A stretch of 64,000 nucleotides of DNA. It comes from Acidobacteria bacterium RIFCSPLOWO2_12_FULL_66_21. GTDB taxonomy: Bacteria; Acidobacteriota; Vicinamibacteria; Vicinamibacterales; 2-12-FULL-66-21. Within the stretch, counting starts at the first letter, position 1, and each line of letters begins with the position of its first letter. Of the stretch, positions 17,074-25,271 are shown piece after piece. The notes under the pieces are model-generated. The model had not been told where the DNA came from. It searched no databases and saw only the letters and a program-made list of their open reading frames with translations. Location: the NCBI GenBank assembly GCA_001767455.1, contig MELC01000091.1:84102-148101 (forward strand). Direction: 5' to 3'. A program made the position numbers and the translations under genes.

Positions 17074-18158
17074 TCGATCCCGCCTTCATGCATCGCGCGC
17101 TCAGCCTTGCGGAACGCGGGCGCGGCCGCACGACTCCCAACCCGATGGTCGGCGCGGTGGTCGTGAGCGACGAGGGGGTCGTCGTCGGGCGTGGAGCCCA
17201 TCTCACCGCGGGCGGGTCGCACGCGGAGATCATCGCGCTGGCCGACGCGGGCAATCGCGCGCGCGGTGCGACGCTGTACTGCACGCTCGAACCGTGCTGC
17301 CACATCGGGCGGACCGGTCCGTGCGCGCCGCGGGTCGTTGACGCGGGGATCCGCCGCGCCGTCATCGCGTGCATGGACCCCAACCCGCTCGTGGCCGGTG
17401 GCGGCATCGCGCATCTCCGGGCGCACGGCGTCGAGGTCACCGTGGGCGTGATGCGCGAGGAGGCCGAAGCCTTGAACCGGCCGTTCTTCACGCGGATGCG
17501 GCTTGGCCGGCCCCTCGTCACGATGAAGGCGGCGCTCAGCCTCGACGGCTGGATGGCCGCGGCCCCGGGCGTCCGCACGCCGCTCACGGGAGCCGCCGCC
17601 AATCGCCGCGTCCACCGGGAGCGCGCGGAGGTGGACGCGATCGCGGTCGGCTCCGGCACGATCCTCGCCGACGACCCGCTGCTGACGCCGCGCGGCGCGT
17701 TCCGGGAGCGTCCGCTTGCACGGATTGTCTTTGATTCTCGCCTGCGGACCCCGGTTTCGGCGAGACTGCTCTCGACGCTGGCCGCCGGGCCGGTCATAAT
17801 CATGAGTACGCCTTCAGCCGCGGCGAATGCTCCCGACCGTGTGGGCGCGCTGGTCGCCGCCGGCACGGCGGTCGAGCTCATCGCGGGGGACTCGAGGCTG
17901 CATGGCGCGCTGGAGCGTCTCGCGGCCATGGGCATCAACTCGCTGGTGGTCGAGGGGGGCGTGGCGCTTCACCGGGCGCTCTGGGACGCGGACCTGGTGG
18001 ATCGCATCGAACTGTTCGTGGCGGCCCGCGCGCTCGGGGCCGCCGGAATGGAGTGGCTGACGACGCCGGTCTTCAGCAGCTCGCGTGTGACCGGACTGAC
18101 CACCGAATTACTCGGCGACGACGCATTGATCGAAGCGTATGTTCACAGGCCTCATTGA
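17067..18158 (+). CDS. ribD: Bifunctional riboflavin deaminase/reductase RibD
   Basis: 363 residues from GTG 17067. The N-terminal cytidine-deaminase-like domain has TTPNPMVGAVVV, the HAE zinc/catalytic motif in GGSHAEIIAL and PCCHIGRTGPC with the two cysteine ligands. The C-terminal reductase domain (about 150-360) has VTMKAALSLDGWMA and SLVVEGGVALHRAL. It carries out steps two and three of riboflavin synthesis. The GTG start aligns best with relatives that begin about seven residues before MHRAL; ATG 17088 is the alternative. It overlaps ftsY by 7 nt and ribE by 20 nt, so no separate riboswitch can control it. Confidence 0.93.
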   Translation: MVIDPAFMHRALSLAERGRGRTTPNPMVGAVVVSDEGVVVGRGAHLTAGGSHAEIIALADAGNRARGATLYCTLEPCCHIGRTGPCAPRVVDAGIRRAVIACMDPNPLVAGGGIAHLRAHGVEVTVGVMREEAEALNRPFFTRMRLGRPLVTMKAALSLDGWMAAAPGVRTPLTGAAANRRVHRERAEVDAIAVGSGTILADDPLLTPRGAFRERPLARIVFDSRLRTPVSARLLSTLAAGPVIIMSTPSAAANAPDRVGALVAAGTAVELIAGDSRLHGALERLAAMGINSLVVEGGVALHRALWDADLVDRIELFVAARALGAAGMEWLTTPVFSSSRVTGLTTELLGDDALIEAYVHRPH

Positions 18159-18744
18159 ATCGATTGGCGAGGTGGCGGAAATCAAGCCGACACCCGCCGG
18201 CTTCCGGCTGCGCGTGACGACGACGCTCGCTCCCGACATGGCGGCGGGCGAGAGCCTGTCGGTCAACGGCGTGTGCCTCACCGTGATCTCGGCCGATCCG
18301 GACGGGATCCACGCGGACATCTCGCCGGAAACGGCGCGCGTCAGCACGCTTGGCGCGCTGCGGCGCGGCGCGCTCGTCAACCTCGAGCGGCCGCTTCGCG
18401 CCGACGCGCGTCTCGGCGGGCACTTCGTGCAGGGGCACATCGACGCCACCGGCAAGATCGAGGACATCCGGCAGGATGGCGACTCGTACTGGCTCACGAT
18501 CCGCTTTCCGCAGGCGCTCGCCCCTTACATCGTGCGGAAGGGGTCGATCGCCGTGAACGGCATCAGCCTGACGGTCGCGGGCGTCGACGATCGCGACTTC
18601 GACGTGCAGATCATCCCGTTCACCTGGGACCACACCAACCTCCGCGCGGCAAAGCCCGGGGAGATGGTCAACGTGGAGTGCGACATCCTCGGCAAGTACG
18701 TCGTGCGGGTCGCCGAGCTCGCGGGCATGACGAAGCCCCGCTGA
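18139..18744 (+). CDS. ribE: Riboflavin synthase (alpha subunit)
   Basis: 201 residues with two tandem lumazine-binding barrels: [12 protein letters not shown] with SVNGVCLTV in the first and [13 protein letters not shown] with AVNGISLTV in the second. It dismutates two molecules of 6,7-dimethyl-8-ribityllumazine to riboflavin. It overlaps ribD by 20 nt and is followed by ribBA. No ribH is seen in the window. Confidence 0.95.
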   Translation: MFTGLIESIGEVAEIKPTPAGFRLRVTTTLAPDMAAGESLSVNGVCLTVISADPDGIHADISPETARVSTLGALRRGALVNLERPLRADARLGGHFVQGHIDATGKIEDIRQDGDSYWLTIRFPQALAPYIVRKGSIAVNGISLTVAGVDDRDFDVQIIPFTWDHTNLRAAKPGEMVNVECDILGKYVVRVAELAGMTKPR

Positions 18745-18857
18745 GCGGGCCTTGCAGGGACAGGTAGCGCAGCCCTTCCGCCTTCGCGAACGCTCCGGCG
18801 GATCGCCGTGGCCCTTGCGGAGGCTGGTCAGGGCTGCCTGGAGGACGTGACAGGCGC
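18745..18857. repeat. Spacer with dispersed GC-rich repeat (copy 2 of 3)
   Basis: About 18779-18837 begins CCGCCTTCGCGAACGCTCCG and ends TTGCGGAGGCTGGT, the same element found inside purC and before rimM. No FMN-riboswitch-like conserved box was found here. Confidence 0.65.
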
Positions 18858-20093
18858 ATGGCGAAAAAGGGAACGAGCCGGCGGAAGAAGTCGCCGTTCG
18901 CACCAATCGACGACGCGATCCAGGCCATTCGCGACGGCGGGATGATCATCGTCGTCGACGACGAAGACCGCGAGAATGAAGGCGATCTGACGATCGCGGC
19001 CGACAAGATCACGCCCGACGCGATCAACTTCATGGCGCGCTACGGCCGCGGCCTCATCTGCATGCCGATGACCGAGGAGCGGCTCGCGGAGCTCGACATC
19101 CCGCAGATGGTCTCGCAGAACACCGCACGGTTCGACACCGCCTTCTGCGTGTCCATCGAGGCCAAGGGAGTGACCAGCACCGGGATCTCGGCCGGGGATC
19201 GGGCCGCGACGGTGCTCGTAGCGATCGATCCGAGAACCCGTCCCTCGGACCTCGCGCGTCCCGGGCACATGTTCCCGCTGCGCGCGCGCACCGGCGGCGT
19301 CCTGGTCCGCGCGGGGCAGACCGAGGCGGCCGTCGACCTGTCCCGCATCGCCGGGCTCTATCCCGCCGGCGTCATCTGCGAAATCATGAACGACGACGGC
19401 AGCATGGCGCGCGTGCCGGAGCTGACGCGCTTCGCGAAGCGCCACAAGCTGCTGATGATCACGATCGCGGATCTGATCCAGTACCGCATGCGCACCGAGG
19501 CGCTCGTGCGGCGCGTGGCGTCGGCAGCGCTCCCCACCGAGAACGGCGAGTTCCGGGTGATCGCGTACGAGAGCGTCATCGACGGGGAGACGCACATCGC
19601 GCTGGTCAAAGGGGACATCGGCGACGGCGCGAACGTCCTCGTCCGCGTGCATTCCCGCTGTCTCACGGGCGACGTGTTCCATTCGGCGCGGTGCGACTGC
19701 GGCCCCCAGCTCGACGCGGCCCTCGAACGCATCGCGGCCGAAGGGCGCGGCGTGCTGCTGTACCTGAATCAGGAAGGACGGGGGATCGGCCTCGCCAACA
19801 AGATTCGCGCGTACGAGCTGCAGGACCAGGGGTTCGACACGGTCGAGGCCAACGAGCGGCTGGGCTTCAAGGCCGACCAGCGCGACTACGGGATTGGCGT
19901 GCAGATCCTGAAGGATCTCGGCGTCCGGACGATGCGGCTGCTGTCGAACAACCCCCGGAAACTCGTCGGCCTCGAGGGGTACCAGCTCTCCGTCGTGGAC
20001 TGGATTCCGCTCGAAATCCCCGCCTCGGAGCACACCCGCCGCTATCTAAAGACGAAGAAGGACAAGCTCGGGCACAAGCTTACGAGCGTCTGA
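18858..20093 (+). CDS. ribBA: RibBA: DHBP synthase / GTP cyclohydrolase II
   Basis: 411 residues combining two entry enzymes of riboflavin synthesis. The N-terminal half (about 15-215) makes 3,4-dihydroxy-2-butanone 4-phosphate: [20 protein letters not shown], and the [14 protein letters not shown] block. The C-terminal half (about 220-405) opens [23 protein letters not shown] carries the zinc cysteines, followed by [15 protein letters not shown] and YGIGVQIL. The lysine/arginine-rich N-terminus ([11 protein letters not shown]) is an extension. It completes a ribD-ribE-ribBA operon. Confidence 0.95.
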   Translation: MAKKGTSRRKKSPFAPIDDAIQAIRDGGMIIVVDDEDRENEGDLTIAADKITPDAINFMARYGRGLICMPMTEERLAELDIPQMVSQNTARFDTAFCVSIEAKGVTSTGISAGDRAATVLVAIDPRTRPSDLARPGHMFPLRARTGGVLVRAGQTEAAVDLSRIAGLYPAGVICEIMNDDGSMARVPELTRFAKRHKLLMITIADLIQYRMRTEALVRRVASAALPTENGEFRVIAYESVIDGETHIALVKGDIGDGANVLVRVHSRCLTGDVFHSARCDCGPQLDAALERIAAEGRGVLLYLNQEGRGIGLANKIRAYELQDQGFDTVEANERLGFKADQRDYGIGVQILKDLGVRTMRLLSNNPRKLVGLEGYQLSVVDWIPLEIPASEHTRRYLKTKKDKLGHKLTSV

Positions 20094-20343
20094 GCGCGCG
20101 GGGGGGACGGGGAGCGCGGAGAAAACGCTCACACGGAGGCACGGGGCTCACGGGGACGCGCGGAGCTGCAGGACCGGTCTGGCCCGCGCGATGCGCGGTG
20201 AGGTGGCCTGAAGGCGACTTGAGGCCGGCGCCCAGACCGGTCCGTCTTTCCGCAGTACCGGCAGCCTCCGTGCGGCACCGTGATCTCCGCGTCTCCGTGT
20301 GGTGTTTTACACCGCGTCCTCCGCCACCCCCGGATCTCCCGCA
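20094..20343. repeat. Nested palindromic element with three-way-junction-like core
   Basis: Outer arms contain CACGGAGG/CACGGGG-type units (about 20129-20165) and their complements (about 20263-20302). Inside, GGACCGGTCTGG (20171-20182) pairs perfectly with CCAGACCGGTCC (20232-20243). Between these are two further perfect or near-perfect hairpins: CCGCGC-GAT-GCGCGG (20184-20198) and GGCCTGAAG-GCGA-CTTGAGGCC (20205-20226), the latter closed by a GNRA-type tetraloop with one G-G mismatch. A GGTGT-TTT-ACACC hairpin ends it (20301-20313). It lies between ribBA and the ffh promoter. Confidence 0.75.
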
Positions 20344-20373
20344 TTGACAAGTCCGGCCCCACTCAGCTACGAT
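20344..20373 (+). promoter_or_regulatory. Promoter of the ffh-rpsP operon
   Basis: TTGACA (20344-20349), 18-nt spacer, TACGAT (20368-20373). Transcription would start near 20380, about 34 nt before the ffh ATG. Confidence 0.7.
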
Positions 20374-20413
20374 AAATGTTTGCGTCTGAAGCTCTTAGGG
20401 CCTCCGTAGCCGT

Positions 20414-21775
20414 ATGTTTGAATCTCTCAGCGACCGCCTCCAGGGGGTGTTTCGCTCGCTCCGCGGCGAAGCCCGGCTGACGGAAGCCACGGTGGAGGCC
20501 GCGCTGCGGGAAATCCGGCTGGCGCTGCTCGAAGCCGACGTCAATTTCAAGGTCGTCAAGGCCTTCATCGATCGCGTGCGCGATCGCGCCGTCGATCAGG
20601 AGGTCCTCAAGAGCCTGACACCCGACCAGCAGGTCGTCCGCATCGTCCGCGACGAGATGCTGGCGCTCTTCGGCGACACGCAGGGTGGGCTGCCGCCGTC
20701 GCAGGCGCATCCGCGCGTCATCCTGCTGCTCGGCCTCCAGGGGTCCGGCAAGACGACGACGGCGGGGAAACTGGGCCGGTGGCTGTCGCGGCAGGGGAAG
20801 CACCCGCTGCTCGTCTCGACCGACGTGCGCCGGCCGGCAGCCATCGCGCAGTTGACGGTCGTCGGCAAGCAGGCGGACGTCCGGGTGTTCGATCCGCCTG
20901 GCGATCTCGATCCGGTGCGCCGCGCGAGCGGCGCGATGACCGAGGCGAGAAACGCCGGGTTCGACACGGTGATTGTCGACACGGCCGGGCGCCTGCACAT
21001 CGACGAAGAGCTGATGGCCGAACTGCAGGCCATCAAGGCGGCGGTGCAGCCGGGCGATCTGCTGTATGTCGCCGACGCGATGACCGGGCAGGACGCGATC
21101 AAGAGCGCCGGCGAGTTCAACCGGCGCGTGGGCATCAGCGGCGTCGTGCTCACGAAGATGGACGGCGACGCGCGCGGCGGCGCCGCCCTGTCGGTCGTCG
21201 GCGTCGTCGGCGTCCCGATCGCGTTTGTCGGCAGCGGCGAGCGCCTCCAGGATCTCGAGCCGTTCCATCCCGATCGCGTGGTGTCGCGCGTGCTCGGGAT
21301 GGGCGACGTGCTGTCGCTCATCGAGAAGGCGGAGCAGGCGGTCTCGCAGGAGGACGCCGAGAAGCTCGAACGCAAGATCCGGCTCGACGACTTCACGCTC
21401 GAGGATTTCCGCGATCAGCTGCGGACGATCAAGAAGATGGGGCCGCTCGAGCAGATCCTGGGGATGCTGCCGGGCATGGGCAATCTGAAGGAGCTGTCGG
21501 CGAACCGCGACAAGATCGACGACACGCAGCTCGGGCGCGTGGAGGCGATCATCAACTCGATGACGCCGAACGAACGGCGGAACCACCAGTTGATCAACGG
21601 CAGCCGCCGCAAGCGGATCGCGAAGGGCAGCGGCACGTCGGTCGAGGAGATCAACCGTCTGCTGAAGCAGTTCATGCAGATGAAGAAGATGCTGAAGTCG
21701 ATTGGCGGCATGGCGGGGCTCGCGAAGAAGAAGGGCGGCCTCGGCGCGATGAAGTCGTTGATGAACAAAGGATAG
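20414..21775 (+). CDS. ffh: Signal recognition particle protein Ffh
   Basis: A 453-residue SRP GTPase. N domain, then G domain with GLQGSGKTT (G1), DVRRPAAIAQL, DTAGRLHI (G3), TKMDGDARGG (G4) and VGSGERLQDLEPF. The C-terminal M domain (from about 330) is methionine-rich (FMQMKKMLKSIGGMAGL) and binds 4.5S RNA and signal peptides. It acts with FtsY at 16150. It starts a ribosome-biogenesis operon (rpsP, khpA, rimM, trmD, rplS), a classical order. Confidence 0.97.
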   Translation: MFESLSDRLQGVFRSLRGEARLTEATVEAALREIRLALLEADVNFKVVKAFIDRVRDRAVDQEVLKSLTPDQQVVRIVRDEMLALFGDTQGGLPPSQAHPRVILLLGLQGSGKTTTAGKLGRWLSRQGKHPLLVSTDVRRPAAIAQLTVVGKQADVRVFDPPGDLDPVRRASGAMTEARNAGFDTVIVDTAGRLHIDEELMAELQAIKAAVQPGDLLYVADAMTGQDAIKSAGEFNRRVGISGVVLTKMDGDARGGAALSVVGVVGVPIAFVGSGERLQDLEPFHPDRVVSRVLGMGDVLSLIEKAEQAVSQEDAEKLERKIRLDDFTLEDFRDQLRTIKKMGPLEQILGMLPGMGNLKELSANRDKIDDTQLGRVEAIINSMTPNERRNHQLINGSRRKRIAKGSGTSVEEINRLLKQFMQMKKMLKSIGGMAGLAKKKGGLGAMKSLMNKG

Positions 21776-21902
21776 CTTCCAGTCGCCAGCTTCCAGCTTC
21801 CAGCGGGAGGTGCTGGGAACTGGAAACTGGAAACTGGGAACTCGCTGGAAACTGGAAGCTGGAAACTGGAAACTGGAAACTGGAAACTGGGAGCTGTAGT
21901 TC
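21776..21902. repeat. Inverted CTTCCAG/CTGGAAA heptamer array
   Basis: The left arm (about 21777-21806) repeats TTCCAGT/CGCCAGC/TTCCAGC. The right arm (about 21811-21895) repeats the complement CTGGAAA/CTGGGAA about ten times. It runs up to 3-8 nt from the rpsP ATG and splits ffh from rpsP. Confidence 0.85.
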
Positions 21903-22199
21903 ATGTTAGCAATTCGTTTGAGGCGAACGGGGTCGAAGAAGCGGCCGTTCTTCCGCGTGATCGTGACGGACTCGCGGACGGCGCGCGACAGCAGCTTCGT
22001 CGAGGTGCTCGGATCCTACAATCCGCGCACGAACCCGGAGACGCTGAAGATCAACCGCGAGCGGCTGGAGCACTGGGTCAAGACCGGCGCCGTTCCCTCG
22101 GACACGGTGCGCACGCTCGTCGATCGCATGCCGCCGGCCCCCGTCGAGGCCGCCGCGGAGCCGTCCGCCGAAGCGAAGGCGGACTCGTCCGCATCGTGA
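21903..22199 (+). CDS. rpsP: 30S ribosomal protein S16
   Basis: 98 residues. The first 75 are canonical bS16 (AIRLRRTGSKKRPFFRVIV, EVLGSYNPRTNPETL, LEHWVKTGAVPSDTV). The last about 20 form an alanine/glutamate-rich tail. Its stop overlaps the khpA start (GTGA at 22196). Confidence 0.96.
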   Translation: MLAIRLRRTGSKKRPFFRVIVTDSRTARDSSFVEVLGSYNPRTNPETLKINRERLEHWVKTGAVPSDTVRTLVDRMPPAPVEAAAEPSAEAKADSSAS

Positions 22200-22441
22200 G
22201 CCGCGCCCGCGACGTTGTCGAGGTGATCGCGCGCGCGCTCGCCGACCACCCGTCCGCGGTCCGTGTGACCGAGCGGGCGAACCGCGGGCAGACGCTCGTC
22301 GAGCTGTTCATGGCGCCGGGCGATCTCGGCCGCGTCATCGGCCGGCAGGGCCGCACCGCGACGGCCATGCGCGTGATCGTGCACGCGACGGCGGAGCTGG
22401 AAGGCACGAAGGCGACGCTGGAATTCCGCGACGACGAGTGA
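22196..22441 (+). CDS. khpA: KH-domain RNA-binding protein KhpA
   Basis: An 81-residue protein with a single KH domain; the RNA-binding loop is GRVIGRQGRTATAMRVIV. It normally partners with KhpB (Jag) and sits between rpsP and rimM, as here. GTG start overlaps the rpsP stop. Confidence 0.92.
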   Translation: MSRARDVVEVIARALADHPSAVRVTERANRGQTLVELFMAPGDLGRVIGRQGRTATAMRVIVHATAELEGTKATLEFRDDE

Positions 22442-22702
22442 CCCGCCTTCGCAGCCGGGGGATTCGCCCTGCTGCTTCGGCGAGGCAGGCTGGTCCAGGA
22501 GTTCGCGAGCGAGGCGGGGTGCAGGGGTCCCCGCCGATATGAGCGCGAGCGGAGCGGAGCCCGCGACGAAGCGCGGGCGGAACGAAGCGAGCCAGGCGGG
22601 GTGCAGGGGTCCCCGCCGATATGAGCGCGAGCGGAGCGGAGCCCGCGACGAAGCGCGGGCGGAACGAAGCGAGCCAGGCGGGGTGCAGGGGTCCCCGCCG
22701 AT
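22442..22702. repeat. Dispersed repeat copy 3 followed by an 82-bp tandem GC-hairpin repeat
   Basis: About 22443-22500 is the third copy of the CCGCCTTCGC...GGCTGGT element. It is followed by three starts of an 82-bp unit (at 22512, 22594, 22676), two complete and one cut short by the rimM gene. Each unit contains GGCGGGG-TGCAGGGGT-CCCCGCC, a 7-bp hairpin, and a stretch of GCGAGCGGAGCGGAGCC and GAAGCGCGGGCGGAAC. The last hairpin ends 3 nt before the rimM ATG, and AGGGG in its loop is the only Shine-Dalgarno-like sequence there. Confidence 0.85.
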
Positions 22703-23242
22703 ATGAACGACGATTTGTTGCTCGTCGGGCGCGTTGCGCGCGCGCACGGAAATCGCGGACAGGTGATCGTCAATCCCGAAAGCGACTTTCCGGAGTCGCG
22801 GTTCAAGACGGGCAACGTGCTGCTGGTCGGGAGCGCCGCGGCGCCAGAGCCCAGGGAAATCCGCGAGGTCAGGTTCCACCAGGGGCGTCCGATTGTGCTC
22901 CTGAGCGGCGTCGAGTCGATGAACGACGCCGACGCGCTCGCCGGCGCCGAGCTCTGGATGAAGGCCGCCGCGCTCGGGCCGCTGCCGCGGGACACGTTCT
23001 ACCGCCACGACCTGACCGGATGCGAGGTTGAGGACGCGGAGGGCCGGCGCATCGGCCGCGTGACCGGCGTCGAGGGCACGCTCGATCGCAGCTACCTGCT
23101 GGTCGCGAGTCCGGGCAACGGGGAAGTGATGATTCCGCTCGTCGGCGACTTCTGCCGGCGCGTCGACATCGCCGCGCGGCGGATCGTGGTGGAGTTGCCC
23201 GAAGGGTTGTTGGAGTTGAATGGGCGGGAGAAGGAATTGTGA
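22703..23242 (+). CDS. rimM: 16S rRNA processing protein RimM
   Basis: A 179-residue protein helping maturation of the 30S head together with S19. The N-terminal barrel has LLVGRVARAHGNRGQVIV; the PRC-barrel half has LTGCEVEDAEGRRIGRVTGV and VMIPLVGDFCRRVDI. It lies between khpA and trmD as usual. Its ATG is the ATGA that ends each copy of the upstream tandem repeat, so the translation start was apparently captured by or grown from the repeat. Confidence 0.94.
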   Translation: MNDDLLLVGRVARAHGNRGQVIVNPESDFPESRFKTGNVLLVGSAAAPEPREIREVRFHQGRPIVLLSGVESMNDADALAGAELWMKAAALGPLPRDTFYRHDLTGCEVEDAEGRRIGRVTGVEGTLDRSYLLVASPGNGEVMIPLVGDFCRRVDIAARRIVVELPEGLLELNGREKEL

Positions 23243-23432
23243 GTTCTGAATTGTGAATTGAGAGGCAACCGGCCGGGCGCATCCAAAGGGACGGTTCTAG
23301 CACATGACAGGATGCCCGAGTCGTCCGGCCGGGTGATGCCAGCACAGGAGGGTGCTGAAACCGTCCGCGGGATGATTCGAGCACGATGCCGATAATTCAC
23401 AACTCACAACTCGCAGTCTCCCGGTTCTTGCT
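23232..23432. repeat. Satellite-armed palindrome between rimM and trmD
   Basis: The left arm (about 23240-23262) has GAGTTCTGAATTGTGAATTGAG; the right arm (about 23392-23420) has the complement (AATTCACAACTCACAACTCG). The 130-nt core contains three related pieces with CCGGCCGGG or CCGTCCGCGG followed by a nearby AGCAC. A similar core with similar arms occurs at 50782-50902. Confidence 0.75.
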
Positions 23433-24200
23433 GTGAAAATCGACATCGTCACGATCTTTCCGGGGATGGTCGGCGCGCCGCTCGCGGAAGGCATCGTGGG
23501 GCGGGCGATCGGCCGCGGTCTCGTGGACCTGCAGGTGCACGACCTGCGCGACTACACGACGGACCGGCACCGGGTGGTCGATGACATGCCGTTCGGCGGC
23601 GGGCCGGGGATGGTACTCAAGCCGGAGCCGCTGTTTCGCGCGGTGGACGAGATTCGCGCGCGGCGCGGCCAGCCGGACGCGATCGTGCTGACGTCCCCCG
23701 ACGGGCGCCGTTTCACGCATCGCGACGCCGAGCGCCTGAGCGCGCTCGGGCACGTCGCGATCCTGTGCGGCCGGTACGAAGGGGTCGACGAGCGCGTTCG
23801 CCTGGCGCTGGCGACCGAGGCGTTGTCGATAGGCGACTACGTGGTGTCGGGGGGCGAGCTGCCCGCGCTGGTCATCGTCGACGCGATCGCGCGTCTGGTG
23901 CCCGGCGTCGTCGGCGACGACGAGTCGGTCGCGCGCGACACGTTCGCGCGAGGCTTGCTGGACTTTCCGCAGTACACGCGGCCGGCCGAGTTTCGCGGGA
24001 TGAGAGTGCCCGACGTGCTCCTGTCCGGGCATCACCGGGAAATCGAGCGATGGCGCCGCCGCGAGGCGCTGGCGCGGACACTGGAGCGACGCCCGGACTT
24101 GCTGGAGCAGCTCCAGCTTGACGACGACGACAAAGCGCTGCTGCAGGAACTGCGGCGCGAGCGCGAACGGAGCGGAGCGAGCGGCGAAGGGCGAGCGTAG
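23433..24200 (+). CDS. trmD: tRNA (guanine-N1)-methyltransferase TrmD
   Basis: 255 residues from GTG. SPOUT methyltransferase that makes m1G37 in tRNAs. Hallmarks are [32 protein letters not shown], the trefoil-knot segment [12 protein letters not shown] and [20 protein letters not shown]. The last dozen residues ([12 protein letters not shown]) and the TAG stop come from a GC-rich dispersed repeat rather than from conserved TrmD sequence. Confidence 0.95.
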   Translation: MKIDIVTIFPGMVGAPLAEGIVGRAIGRGLVDLQVHDLRDYTTDRHRVVDDMPFGGGPGMVLKPEPLFRAVDEIRARRGQPDAIVLTSPDGRRFTHRDAERLSALGHVAILCGRYEGVDERVRLALATEALSIGDYVVSGGELPALVIVDAIARLVPGVVGDDESVARDTFARGLLDFPQYTRPAEFRGMRVPDVLLSGHHREIERWRRREALARTLERRPDLLEQLQLDDDDKALLQELRRERERSGASGEGRA

Positions 24201-24248
24201 CGCAGTGAGCTAGGCGGGGTGCAGGGGTCCCCGCCGAAGGAGTAAAAG
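24160..24248. repeat. GC-hairpin dispersed element before rplS
   Basis: GAACGGAGCGGAGCGAGCGG-type sequence overlaps the trmD end, and GGCGGGG (24213-24219), a TGCAGGGGT loop, and CCCCGCC (24229-24235) follow. A proper Shine-Dalgarno AAGGAG lies between the hairpin and the rplS ATG at 24249. It is the same element as at 22512-22702 and 28989-29057. Confidence 0.8.
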
Positions 24249-24605
24249 ATGACTGCCGTAGAGACCGTCGAGCGTGCAAACATGGTCGAGCGCCCGGCGA
24301 TCAAGCCCGGGGACACCGTTCGCGTTCACGTGAAGGTGCGTGAAGGCGACAAGGAGCGCATCCAGGTGTTCGAGGGCATGGTGATCGGGATGCACCGCGG
24401 CGGCGCGCGTGCGACCTTCACGGTCCGCAAGGTGTCGTTCGGGCAGGGGGTCGAGCGGATCTTCCCGTTGCACTCGCCGATCATCGACAAGATCGACGTG
24501 GTGCGCACCGCCCGTGTCCGCCGCGCGAAGCTGTACTTCCTGCGCGAACTCAAGGGCAAGGCCGCTCGTATGAAGGACGTCAGCCAGAAAAAGCAGACGG
24601 CCTAG
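24249..24605 (+). CDS. rplS: 50S ribosomal protein L19
   Basis: 118 residues of canonical bL19: [52 protein letters not shown] and [18 protein letters not shown]. Strong ribosome-binding site AAGGAG 8-9 nt upstream. It follows trmD as in the classical rpsP-rimM-trmD-rplS operon. Confidence 0.97.
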   Translation: MTAVETVERANMVERPAIKPGDTVRVHVKVREGDKERIQVFEGMVIGMHRGGARATFTVRKVSFGQGVERIFPLHSPIIDKIDVVRTARVRRAKLYFLRELKGKAARMKDVSQKKQTA

Positions 24606-24639
24606 GTTCGAGCCCGGCTCGATCGAGGGGGGACCCCAG

Positions 24640-25266
24640 ATGGTCCGGATCCGTGCGTTTCGTACCATCGAGAATGCCATCCGACGGATGGGGTTCGTGT
24701 ACGTCGCCGGGGTGGACGAAGTCGGCCGGGGATGCCTCGCCGGGCCCGTCGTCGCGGCCGCCGTCATCCTGCACCCCGATCGGTATATTCCGCACGTCGG
24801 CGACTCGAAGACCGTGCCCGCGCTCGAGCGGGCGCGGCTGTACGACCGGATCGTCGCGTCGGCGGTGTCGTGGGGCGCCGCCGCCGCCGACCCGCAGGAA
24901 ATCGACACCATCAACATCCACCAGGCCTCGCTCCGTGCCATGCAGCGCGCCATTCTCAGGCTGGCGCCGCTGCCCGATTTCGTCCTCGTCGACGCGTTCC
25001 GCGTCCCCGATCTCCCGATGGCACAGCGCGCCGTCGTCCACGGCGACGCCCGCTGCACCGCCATCGCGGCCGCCTCGATCGTCGCGAAGGTCACCCGCGA
25101 CCGGATGATGACCGAGCTGCACGGACGCGACCCTCGCTACGGTTTCGATCGCCACAAGGGATATGCGACGCGGGAGCATCTCGACGCGGTCGCGAAGTAC
25201 GGCTACTCCGAGATGCACCGCCGCTCGTTCCGCCCTCCGACCCTGTTTGATAGGATGGGCGGGTAG
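24640..25266 (+). CDS. rnhB: Ribonuclease HII
   Basis: A 208-residue enzyme that removes RNA from RNA-DNA hybrids and single ribonucleotides from DNA. Active-site motif VDEVGRG (D26, E27), VGDSKTV, then the third acidic residue in FVLVDAF; AAASIVAKVTRD and DRHKGYAT complete the family pattern. A GGGGGGA precedes the ATG. It follows rplS, a very common neighbour. Confidence 0.94.
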   Translation: MVRIRAFRTIENAIRRMGFVYVAGVDEVGRGCLAGPVVAAAVILHPDRYIPHVGDSKTVPALERARLYDRIVASAVSWGAAAADPQEIDTINIHQASLRAMQRAILRLAPLPDFVLVDAFRVPDLPMAQRAVVHGDARCTAIAAASIVAKVTRDRMMTELHGRDPRYGFDRHKGYATREHLDAVAKYGYSEMHRRSFRPPTLFDRMGG

Positions 25267-25271
25267 GACCC

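Noticed and set aside
18745..18857. FMN riboswitch before ribBA
   Set aside because: No match to the conserved RFN boxes; the sequence is a dispersed repeat.
20094..20413. 4.5S SRP RNA upstream of ffh
   Set aside because: The conserved SRP RNA core (GGTCAGG...AGCAGCC loop region) is not present; the structure seen is different.
22512..22702. Regular repeats that could suggest a CRISPR array
   Set aside because: The 82-bp units are direct tandem copies without unique spacers, and no cas genes are present.
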